Source: Apostichopus parvimensis
Taxonomy: Eukaryota; Echinodermata; Holothuroidea; Aspidochirotida; Stichopodidae
Length of the DNA: 30,182 nt
Direction of reading: 5' to 3'
NCBI GenBank assembly: GCA_000934455.1
Contig: KN888219.1
Span: 1-30,182, forward strand
Shown here: positions 20,999-30,182 of the stretch, one piece after another
How the letters are laid out: each line of letters begins with the position of its first letter
Position numbering within the stretch: position 1 is the stretch's first letter
Made by a program: the position numbers and the translations under genes
Notes under the pieces: model-generated
The model's database searches: none
What the model was told of the DNA's origin: nothing
What the model saw: the letters and a program-made list of their open reading frames with translations, nothing else

Positions 20999-23900
20999 CG
21001 GTTAAAACAAAACTTGCATACATCTTCCCTGAAAGGGAAAATCCAATGCAGTCCTAAACAAGTTGAGAAAACCCATCAATGATTCTTTTACAGGCTTCTT
21101 GTACTATACATGACTCACATCAAGCATACTCTGAAATAGCAAGTCTTCCTGTTGGACTTCTGCTCTATCAAATACACCCCTCCTCCCCCCCTCTCCCCCC
21201 TTAAGCAGCACAGGAAAATAATACAAAACTGGTTTGTGATGCAATAAGACATTATTTCTGAAAATAGTTTAGGTTTGAAACCTGTAGGTTACATAAATAT
21301 TAACAATGGATGGCCTATTGATTTTCCTTTGCTCTACCAGAAGTAATTGATACCCTTTCAAGTTTTACCAAGCAGCCAAATTCCATTTGGGATATTTTTT
21401 CTGTATCTTTCAACACAACTGAATCAAAACTCTCTAGCTCTGGCAACGTTTACGAATCAACAAGGAAGGCCAATTGTTACCATCCAATGACCCATTCAGA
21501 TCAAAGTCATTGCTGGGTTACAGAGAGGAGGGGATAAAGTATACCCTCCGGGTACCTTTCTTCATCCAAAAGAATCCATAGTCTACATCTGCACTGCCTT
21601 CCGCAACGGAATTTTTTTTTTAAGACAGATCAGTTTGATCATATAGAGCTGTACTGTATGCCTTTGGTGTATAGGAACTAAAAGTGAAGCATGGGGGAAC
21701 AACTTGGAATCAAATCCATTAAAACACCCAGATCTCTGAAAGTAGAAATTACCAGAAGCCTACATGTTTCTGTAAATAGTGAAACTTCATTCAGCCACAG
21801 GTCTATTTTTGGAATTCCTCTTTAATACAACACATAGATGGAGGTCACATATATACCGTTTCATCTTATCGTATCTGGCATTTTATTTTTACGGAGACTA
21901 ACAAATACTAAAATTTAGCTAACAGAGGATATTGCATCAGAAAGAGTACACCAACAAAACTGTCTGCCATCTGGAGTTAAATGTACAGATCTTTAATTAC
22001 AGTAAAATGAAAAAAGGGGTTCAAAAGACAACATGGAAACTGGAATGGCTGCTGAGAGTTTTGAAAGGAATGATAAATGTTCTCTAGAGGAGACATTTAA
22101 ATGTCAATGACTTCAGGATATCGGGTATTCAGTAATCTACAATCGCATGGAACTCTCTTACACCAGACTTGACTTTTTAATATACCATATGCAATTGCTT
22201 GACTACACTTTCGTCTTCATGACGCCCATAACAGATGAAACTTTTCCAATAGCGATCATGAAAACCTTTGAATCCCTTACCCGATACAAAAACAAAACAC
22301 TATGCAGAGTTTAAGTAACTGCAAAAATGCATATATACAGTAGTAGCGCCTTACTAACTTAATGTAACAGACTTATCTGTTTTAATCTGAAAAGCCTTTC
22401 AAGACTGATTCCCCAAGTTAATGAAGGTAATTAATTTACTTGCATTGTTTGGGGGTTTGTGTGGGTGTGTGTATACATGTGTGTGTGGAAATGTTGTCTG
22501 GGACAGAACTACTGTAAAGCAAATTAATTCTCTAGTTGAAGCTCCATTCCTTATTAATGGTCAAGTTTACCTAGCAGTGAACATTTTATTTTGTTTACAC
22601 AGATTCTACAATCTAGGGGGAGTCAGTAAGGTGTATGAAAACTGACCAAGTTTCAATTGTAACAGTACGGTACATGTATTTGTCTATATGAAGAGAGGGG
22701 TTTACTGCACTGGCAGCAATGACAAGTACCGTGATTTCTTAATCTTATGCAATTCAGCAGCTTCTCAAAACAAATTGCTGAAGATCATCTTTGGTCTAAA
22801 ACCTGGTTTTTAGTTGTTTTATTTTTCCTATAATTAATATTTTCTGATGCAACTCCATCTACTTAAATTCAGGAACATCTTCGCAAGTTTAAATCACGTT
22901 TCATTAAAACAAGAAAATGAAGAGCAAAAATACTGTGCAAAACTCCTCATGCAGAAACTGATATAGAGGGCAGTATTTGACTTAGAGCAGTTCCATGAAT
23001 ACATCGCCATGGATGGGCATCATCTTTGATGTCAATTTTGACTAATTACTCAGCGAAGAGAGGCAAAACTTTCCTGTAGACTACAGATAATGGTTGGCTC
23101 GACTGACTTCATTATTAATGTTACCGTTCCCTTTCATATTTCTGCTCTTTATTTCTCTCAAGCTATTTGATTTATCATTTCATATAAACTCTTATTTTCT
23201 AGCTAATTCCGCTTACACCAGCATCAAACAAACCTCAATTACTGTATATTCAAATGTATAAATTAATGCTTGGATACCGTACACGGCGTACAGTACACGT
23301 CAGAAAGCAAACAAGTCTGTATATAATGTGATACATGTATGTAAAAGGGGTTTCTCTTTAAATATTTTCAACATTCTTGAGCTCTGAGACGACACTCAAT
23401 TGGCTACATTGTCTAAGATTGTCTGCATTCTCATATCTATATAGACAACAGATGTGGCTCATAAATAACACTCCTAGCCTCTCAAAGTAGGAGCTTGGAA
23501 CTCAACGATGCCTCTCACAGACAACAAACACCTTCTCTTCAGGGAATCAAGGGAAGACTAATTAGAAACTTGTTCCAAAAACTGGCTGTGTTAATTACGA
23601 GAGGATCATCGTTCTCATTGAATCGTCTGACTTTCAGAATCTACTTTATGATGACTTGTTTTTCTTTCCTTCTCAAAATGAAAGCTAAAATAAAAAATAA
23701 TGAAAGCAAAAATAGTAATTGGCAACATCAGGCCATCTGAACTATATATATATTTTTTATTCTACTTATAGGTAGGTTTTATATCACTTGAGACAAAAGA
23801 GTTTGTTAATGACAGCATAAGTAGTTTCTCTGTAAGTTGTTTGTAAAGTAACTGGTTACAGTATGTTTGCCAATGTTTACATTGATCACCACCCAAACAT

Positions 23901-24134
23901 GCGAGTACATGTATAATATAGCTTTACAGCCTGATTGTTGGGATAAAGCAGTTTTCTGAGTAGACTTTCGATGCTGTTCAAGTTCAACACTGAACTGTCC
24001 GCCATGTATGTTGCTTTATCAAGTATCATGTCATATAGTCAGGTCAACAGTTTTGAATTTTGCTTCTCTTTGCACAAAAAGCTTCCGAGTGACAAGATAT
24101 TCGAGAATCAAATCAAATCCATTCATTAAAAGCA
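20999..24134. other. Non-coding stretch, few features
   Basis: No gene recognised. A C-rich tract at 21176-21201 and a TG-rich microsatellite at 22457-22488. The rest is AT-rich with short unassigned frames. Confidence 0.5.
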
Positions 24135-24260
24135 AGAGTAAATCCTGTTTCTACCCGAAACTTATTATTTCCGTGCTCCGTTATTGTCTAAATATGCCTC
24201 ACGCTGCATCCAAATTTTCCATCTATTCCCCTATCTGAAGACCCCAAGAAATAACAGAAC
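24135..24260 (-). repeat. Unassigned dispersed repeat, copy 2
   Basis: Counterpart of 12985-13117; see that entry for the shared blocks. The minus-strand frame keeps GCS, TITEH and NNKFRVET but has a stop between the first two, so as a coding exon this copy would be broken in that frame. Unlike copy 1, no TTAA-flanked MITE lies beside it. Confidence 0.6.
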
Positions 24261-24967
24261 ACTATTCTTCATCTTACTTATAATATTTTGCATCATCACA
24301 TCTAACTGTACGACAGGAAAGGGGTAAACTTGGCATAACTAAGTCAATTAATCAATGAATTATTAAAGCAACTTAAAGCAACAAAACACTCAGAACACAA
24401 ACTTGAGAATTGACAATGAATCTAATAAGGCAGGTTAGTTTACACACTTCCATACGCAGTGTACTTCGAGATATTTGGCCTTAAACAAGGTGCTTTCTAT
24501 TGCTCCAAATTAACACTCTCCATTTTCTTGAAGTCCTGAAGTTTTTGTTTTTTCTTTCTTTTATCCCACTTAGATCTTTCCGTACGTGCAAGCACAACTA
24601 ATAGTTATTCCAATAGTTTTTTTTCTCTTTTCTCCCTCTCTGGCTCTCTCTTTTAATTCTTTTTATAATATATCCAGAGCCAATATGTCTACTGGTTATA
24701 ATTATTTCCAGGGGTTGGAAGCTTCAATTTACTAATAGGAGCCTTTACATACGTCACAAAGTAACAAAATCAAACATCAACTACAACATCTGCCGAAAAT
24801 CCGATCATTTTACCGGAAACACTTAACTCTGACAGCAAATTACTAAGTACTGGTGAATCAAAGGAGGACAATCAAGGTGAATCATGTGACTTATGTTTCA
24901 TCAGCCCAAAATATTCTACAAACTCCCAAAACTCACTAAATTTACACATTTATGAAAGATGATACTG

Positions 24968-25134
24968 ACCTGTCTCCATCCTAAATATGCACTCAAATCT
25001 TCCTAGCCTACGTAAAAAAGTTGTGTCTCTCATTACACCTACTTTGTGGTCATGGCAACACCGGCTCTTCCTCCTTCCCGAATGAATCTTTGGAAGGCTC
25101 GGTTGATTTGAGCAGATGTAGAATGGAGACAGGT
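24968..25134. mobile_element. Inverted-repeat element, 167 bp
   Basis: The left arm from 24968 starts ACCTGTCTCCATCCTAAATA; the right arm, read as complement from 25134, starts ACCTGTCTCCATTCTACATC. About 34 of 40 aligned positions agree over the first 44 bases with one 2-base gap, leaving an internal segment of roughly 80 bp. No target duplication is evident, so a MITE or a foldback remnant are both possible. The right end creates a perfect donor-like CAGGTAAGA. The same ten-base end GGAGACAGGT also occurs singly at 10453 and 28587. Frames on both strands here were considered as exons but are better explained by the inverted repeat. Confidence 0.6.
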
Positions 25135-26042
25135 AAGAGAGGAGGAGTGAAGTATATTGACTACGGTTAATTTTGCTCTTTTTATTAAATGTTTTTTTTT
25201 GTGGACGACTATAAATAATCCTCCAAACTGTCCAAGAAAACCTAGATCACGTTCAAAATCTTTTTATAGAAATGAGGGTTGCAGAGAGATTGAGTGATAA
25301 ATACAACATTCAAACTATTACATCCAAACTTTCTACGAATGGCATGGATGTTAATCATATCACAGCGTTGTTATAACACATAAGTGATTGAGCATTCCAT
25401 GGATAGTGGCGATTTGACCTTGACAAACTGAGGGAAGTGAAAGTGGGGGTGGGAGAAGGGGCACGGGGGTCTACTTTCATTTTAAAGAGTTGATGATGGT
25501 TTGCAACAAAATTTAGCAAGATCGGCATCTTTAGGTCTCTCTTTATACATTATAGAATATTATGTGATTTCCTATCTAGGGATTAGGGACTTTATAACTG
25601 GAACTAAACATGTTGTTCACAGTTGACAAGCTATAGATTTTGGTATCTATAGAATGGCAAAGTCATGCATACACCCAAGATATGTACGCAACAATTAATG
25701 GGGTCATACCATGTTTCCACTTTCATACACACGATGAAGATACTTTCTAAATCAAAACAGCTTTATCTCCCAAGATCAAAAAAGAACGGAGGTGACAACC
25801 GCTCAATTTGACTGTGTATGATGCCTTCCATATATCCCACCACATTTCTGGAAACTCTATCAAATCACCAGACTTGCAGTCGGTCCAGACTCGTTCTCTT
25901 ATTCTCGTTTTCTTATATTCGTAGAGAGTACTCTAAGACAACCTCATGGATTTGTACTCCTACTCAAGGTACTCTGGAAATATGAGTGCAACACAAGGAG
26001 CTCATACTCGAACTTAAAGCTCTGGACTAGTAATCATACTCA
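25135..26042. other. Non-coding stretch with a G-rich tract
   Basis: No gene. A G-rich tract at 25444-25469 has four or more G runs. The segment 25860-26040 is loosely repetitive around CTCATACTC and GTACTC motifs, too degenerate to call as a tandem array. Confidence 0.5.
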
Positions 26043-26050
26043 TAAGGAGG

Positions 26051-26273
26051 GGTTACATCTCTATGTTCTGACGTCTCTATGTTCCGACGTCTCTATGTTC
26101 CGACGTCTCTATGTTCCAACAATACCAAATAATTTTGGACTCATAATTTTTTTTGACCAACATTTTTTCGGACCCAATTTTTTTCGGACCAACATTTATT
26201 TTGACCAACATGTTTTCGGACCAAAACATAGGGACGTCGGAACATAGAGACGTCGGAACATAGGGATTTCACC
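26051..26273 (+). mobile_element. 16-bp-modular MITE, copy 2 (223 bp)
   Basis: Same family and orientation as 16371-16617. Perfect 8-bp direct repeats TAAGGAGG flank it (26043-26050 and 26274-26281). The left end has four tandem 16-bp units and the right end three partial or complete ones, compared with three and one in copy 1, so the number of terminal units varies between copies. The middle has about six ATTTTTTTCGGACCAA-type units, fewer than copy 1. No coding capacity. Confidence 0.92.
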
Positions 26274-26281
26274 TAAGGAGG

Positions 26282-27688
26282 ACTTCTACCTATAATCCTG
26301 CTGTTGTCAAATGTGGTCACCCGGGGGTAGGGGGGGAGGAGTGAGGTATGTAAACCTCCCTCCACCCCCACTTTTCTCAACCACATTAAAAAAATTAAAA
26401 GTAGTTATTAGCAAAACCTTGAATGTACAGCTAATCGTAGACCTAATTTATATCCTAAATGCCTTAGAATACAACATTTCACATCTAAAACCCTACATAT
26501 TTTTGCTGAACAAGGATTCTGGACCTCCTACCAGGCCAGCAACACCCCTCCTAATTACAACCCTTCACCTGCTCCCAGTTGTACTCGTAATAAGTAAATC
26601 TGCTTCCTAAGCATACCTCCACACATACCCACCTATTCACTAATTACATAACTACAGTTAACTCTTATCATCCAAGAACAGACATCCCTAAACTATCACA
26701 GGATATCACCACTGACCTACACAATGAGCTTTGTCTTCTGCCTATAATTATAAGCATACACACGATACGCTACATACCCTTATCCGTCTCAGTTACCTTG
26801 GGTGGAGGGTGGGGGGTCGAGGAGGGGTTGTTGAAGCCTTCTCTCCACCAAACTTCTGACAAATCAGGTAAAATCATATAATGAATTCCATCACTGCAAT
26901 CAATGTATATCCTCTTGTGAAACCAACGTGGAAGGCAGGAATATCATCATCATATCTCACTGGAATGAAGAAAGAAGAAAAGAAACTAGAATGTCAGAAG
27001 ACTTTGTGATTCCTTGCCTTAAAACTTTACAAACTTTCACCTGACTGAAAAACCCCCACAATCGGTAACAACATACAACCTATACCCACATATCTACTGC
27101 ATTGATGTTCATCAATTGCCTTCAATCAGTTGACCAAACATTGCCCAAATTCAATCACAGACATCTCTTACTCTATTATGATGAGACAGTATCATTAGTA
27201 TGCAACTCCCTGGTTTTCTAAAACGGATGTGTTTCACTCAAAATTATTATTATGTATAAAGGATGATGGATGAGAGCATCTTGGTAGCACATTAACTTAA
27301 ATCCGCTGTAATTTAATCACTCAGAAATTTACCAGGCTGTGAAAGTAGAAAATTGAGAACAAATACATATCTCTCTGACTCATCCATGAGGCTAAAAGTG
27401 TCTGAGTCATAAATTTGAAATATTTACAAAGACGTTTTTGGTCTCACTTCCGCACTGAGATAAAAAGATGTGAAAAAAATGTAACCTCACTTGTTGTCCC
27501 TAAGTTACGAGATGTTTATAAAGCGATGATGATGACGAGAGACTGAAGGTCGAATTATGAAACTACCACATGTAACATTTGTAGACATTATCAAAACATT
27601 GTCAGAAATGGGAAGTATCAGGGATTGGAGAGTGAAATATTTTCTCTCCCCCCCCTTCCCTTCCTTTCTTTGTTGTCCCCTATCCCAG
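26282..27688. other. Non-coding stretch with G-rich and pyrimidine tracts
   Basis: No gene recognised. G-rich tracts at 26322-26341 and 26800-26829 have quadruplex potential. A long pyrimidine tract at 27642-27688 ends in CCTATCCCAG and would make a strong splice acceptor. A short frame at 26311-26610 has no support. Confidence 0.5.
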
Positions 27689-27904
27689 GATTATCCCTAC
27701 TTACCCCATAAGAAACAAAATGTGTACATCTCAGTCGGTTCATACTTTATCTCTCTGGAAGAAGTCCTTCCAGTTTATCAACAAATTGATATACCCAGTC
27801 CCCATATTCCTTCCCCCTCCCCTGCCTCCAAAATTTCATATTTGGAACCAAAAGTCTGCGTCACAATTGTGACGCAGACTTTTGGTTCCAAATATGAAAT
27901 TTAA
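27689..27904 (+). other. Candidate exon running into the palindrome
   Basis: After the pyrimidine-rich acceptor-like tract ending at 27688, a frame of 71 codons stays open to TAA at 27902-27904, starting DYPYLPHKKQNVYISVGSYF. Its last 24 codons are the 72-bp palindrome, so the end of the reading frame is set by that structure. No family is recognised and no partner exon is visible. The tract may simply be one of the many pyrimidine runs in this window. Confidence 0.15.
27831..27902. repeat. Perfect 72-bp palindrome without spacer
   Basis: The left arm of 36 bases starts AAATTTCATATTTGGAACCA and ends GTCTGCGTCACAA; the right arm is its exact complement, with the centre at CACAATTGTG. The match stops at the next base on each side (27830 and 27903 are both A). 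There is no target duplication in the flanks. It could extrude as a cruciform or form a perfect 36-bp hairpin in RNA. An assembly or cloning foldback artefact has to be kept in mind. Confidence 0.97.
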
Positions 27905-28701
27905 GAAAGTTACAGGACATGAACTTTGTTTCATTTGCAAGCCTCTGAAGATAAATTGAAACTATTCCTGGTGTTTTTTAGTGATCTTTACTTTCAATTT
28001 AAGTATAATCCTGCAACTATAGATTGAAGCAAATTATTCATAAGTGCAGCTAGATTATAGCAGCCCAAGGAACAAATTAAAGAGAGAAGGGTTTTGGGAA
28101 GTAGGGAAGAGATATATATTAAAGAAGCTATTACATTGTTCTTCTTTTTTTCATTTCATGGAATCAATTTACTGGCTGTATTTCCTACGGCAAGGTTTAG
28201 GCCTTGCGATGGTTCTCTATTTAATTTAACTCCACCAGCTGCAAAATTATTTATGACTTTGTTTTTCTTTTTAAGTAAAGCCGACATGACTGCGATGAGG
28301 CCATGCTTTTTACGATAACAAACAAACAAATGAAAAGCTCTAACCAGTTGTTTTTTAATTCTCAGTCCAGTAATATGCAAACGTAGAAATATGACTCCAG
28401 TGTAAAGTATATACATCCCCTTAACATTACGCACATCGATGTCGATAAATTTTGCCGTGTGTTTACGGCCGACTGATAATTAGCCAAGGATCAAGTTTCA
28501 CAAATTTTTTAATGAGATGCAGAGAGTTGTATCTTTAGAATGTTTCCAGACAAAAAATCACGAAATAAGATTTTTTTTTAGGCATAGGAGACAGGTATCA
28601 AAGAGAGGCATGAATTTAAATTATAAATTTTGTAAACATTTAGCATGAAAGTATTATTACAAAGGGAGAGCAGAAAAATTAAAGGACATGGATACATAGT
28701 A

Positions 28702-28717
28702 GGGTGGGTGGGGTGGG
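28702..28717 (+). promoter_or_regulatory. Strong G-quadruplex motif
   Basis: GGGTGGGTGGGGTGGG has four G3+ runs with single-T loops, the pattern known to give very stable parallel quadruplexes in vitro. Whether it acts in transcription or replication here is unknown; no promoter elements were identified next to it. Confidence 0.7.
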
Positions 28718-29000
28718 TGGAGAGGGCTAGGTGGGGTATCCTTTGCTTTCTTTGTTTGTCATTTCTAACTCCATCCTTTTGTTCTTTTGCCTGTTTTCCT
28801 TCAAGTTGCTCTCCAAGGACTTCTATTCCACAAGTTTTCTTATTAAACATTCCTAGTAGTCTCCTCAATCATTCAATTATCTTTCCATCATTATTTAATG
28901 TCAATATTAATGTCCTCACTGTTATTTGTTTTAACTATATATCTCTGCATTAATTAATATTCCAAATAAATTTAAACTTTCTGCAAATTAATCTGTACCT

Positions 29001-29067
29001 ATATTAAATATGAAGCAAGACTTCAAATATTAAATATGAAACAAGACTTCAAATATTAAACAGGAAC
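29001..29067 (+). repeat. 26-bp tandem repeat, 2.5 copies
   Basis: ATATTAAATATGAAGCAAGA followed by CTTCAA occurs at 29001-29026 and again, with one G-to-A change, at 29027-29052; a third partial copy follows to about 29067. Recent local duplication. Confidence 0.9.
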
Positions 29068-29876
29068 TTGCAGCATAGACTATGTGTTACTTCATAGTCC
29101 TCAAAAAGATTAAACTCAATATTTTGTGAAGCTACCATTCACAAAGCAACAAAACAGACATATCCTTTCAATGAGAGAACTTAATCACTGAATGATCAAA
29201 AAACACATACAGTAACATCTGCATAATGCAAATCATATATCTATGATTAAAATCTACTCATATACTTTTAAAAATCTCTCTTGATCGACCTACTTGATGA
29301 AAAAACTAATTAATCTATGGAAAGCCAAATGGCTCACAAGACAATATCATGAAGCTCTGAATGACATGTCCAAAATGTATTGTAAACTATAAATAAGTTG
29401 CTGATATATATATCATAAATATGATAAAAAAGATGTTTATCAGCCACATGAAAGGTAATTTTATCCACATGAACACATTGGAGTTAAGAGTCGGATCAGG
29501 TCGTGGGGCAAAACATGTCATATGAATATAATATCTTGAATTATTCATCTTACGAAAATGAGAATTTAAATTATTATTTATCCCAGATCCCCCTGTTTGA
29601 CCCTGGTCCTCAGGAAGGTAGATCCCCTAAACCAATCTCATCAAGCCTGCATGAACATGGAGATATCATTTAGAAAATGGACAATCCTCTCATAGTATCA
29701 TCACATCTGGTGATCCTTTTGGCATTCAATAGAAACGTATGCCTTGTTATATAAATTTACCAAATCTTTTTTTAAATTTAAATTTTTTTAAATTGTTTAA
29801 GTATGGTACCAGATACCATACTGCAATTAACCATCTTTGACAGTTCCTAAATATGCCTACTAAAGTAAGTTCTTCC

Positions 29877-29904
29877 CTCTCTCTCTCTCTCTCTCTTTTT
29901 TTTT
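29877..29904 (+). repeat. (CT)n microsatellite
   Basis: About ten CT units followed by a run of nine T. The minus-strand frames reading REREREREE across it are microsatellite by-products. Confidence 0.9.
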
Positions 29905-30182
29905 GCATATATCTGCATTTTGTAATTTGGTTGGAGAATGAAGAGTATGAAACTCCTAGAACTGATAACCAGAGTATTACATACAAGCAGCATCAGTTGT
30001 ACCAGGATGCATACACACCTATATACTGCATTAGCTATACGGTCAATCGACGAGCAGGAACGATACAAACAACCTGTAACATGTGCGGTCGTAGTTATGC
30101 GTCATTAAGACTAATTATGAACTGTTGTTTCTGGCTTCTCCTTAATCTATTAAACACTGCATGACATGCAATTAAGACACTC

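Larger units (their letters stand above)
27905..30182. other. Non-coding stretch with G-quadruplex, small repeats and AT tracts
   Basis: No gene recognised. It holds a strong G-quadruplex motif at 28702-28717, a tandem 26-bp repeat at 29001-29067, an AT-rich palindromic tract at 29765-29800, a small hairpin GTATGGTA/TACCATAC at 29801-29821, and a CT repeat followed by T9 at 29877-29904. Frames up to 103 codons overlap these simple sequences and have no motif support. Confidence 0.55.

Noticed and set aside
25012-25132. Exon-like frames on both strands ending at or near a perfect donor site
   Set aside because: The interval is the inside and right arm of an inverted-repeat element, which explains the donor-like end.
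29747-30068. Arg/Glu-repeat frames on the minus strand
   Set aside because: They are translations of the (CT)n microsatellite.
1-30182. tRNA, rRNA, CRISPR, operon, LTR element or Polinton
   Set aside because: No cloverleaf B-box, rRNA block, spaced direct-repeat array, long terminal repeat or capsid/integrase-like frame was seen on either strand by eye.

Overview
This looks like nuclear DNA of an animal, AT-rich and almost certainly non-coding over most of its length. Evidence: no open frame reaches 160 codons, frames are short and scattered over both strands, splice-like signals occur without long frames, and the space is filled with small transposon copies, minisatellites and homopurine/homopyrimidine tracts. 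The mix (LINE 3' end, TTAA-flanked Kolobok/T2-like MITEs, MITEs with 8-bp duplications, a possible Penelope-like end) would suit a marine invertebrate deuterostome such as an echinoderm. That assignment is a guess from repeat style, not from a marker gene. I recognise no complete protein-coding gene, tRNA, rRNA, CRISPR array or bacterial-style operon, and no retrovirus, LTR element or Polinton.

Layout. 0.66-1.08 kb: 3' end of a LINE with a simple-repeat tail. 2.77-3.07 kb: possible hAT-like MITE with CAGGG ends. 5.73-5.82 kb and 8.61-8.71 kb: weak exon-like frames. 7.13-7.26 kb: possible Penelope-like end with a hammerhead-like motif. 9.32-10.19 kb: an 875-bp non-autonomous DNA transposon whose left end holds a G-rich perfect hairpin. 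12.14-12.53 kb: degenerate tandem repeat of about 160 bp. 12.99-13.12 and 24.14-24.26 kb: two copies of an unassigned dispersed repeat. 13.13-13.38 and 20.75-20.99 kb: two copies of a TTAA-flanked MITE. 14.47-14.87 kb: 20-bp minisatellite with higher-order structure. 16.37-16.62 and 26.05-26.27 kb: two copies of an unusual MITE, each with a perfect 8-bp target duplication, built of roughly 16-bp units. 17.31-17.64 kb: G-rich 18-bp minisatellite followed by a 20-bp triplication. 24.97-25.13 kb: inverted-repeat element. 27.83-27.90 kb: perfect 72-bp spacer-free palindrome. Between these lie about twenty G-rich or C-rich tracts, several with strong G-quadruplex potential.

Nothing here works together as a pathway. 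The most interesting content is structural: the 16-bp-modular MITE family, the perfect palindrome, the higher-order minisatellite and the dense G-quadruplex/homopurine tracts. A long intron or intergenic region is the simplest overall reading.
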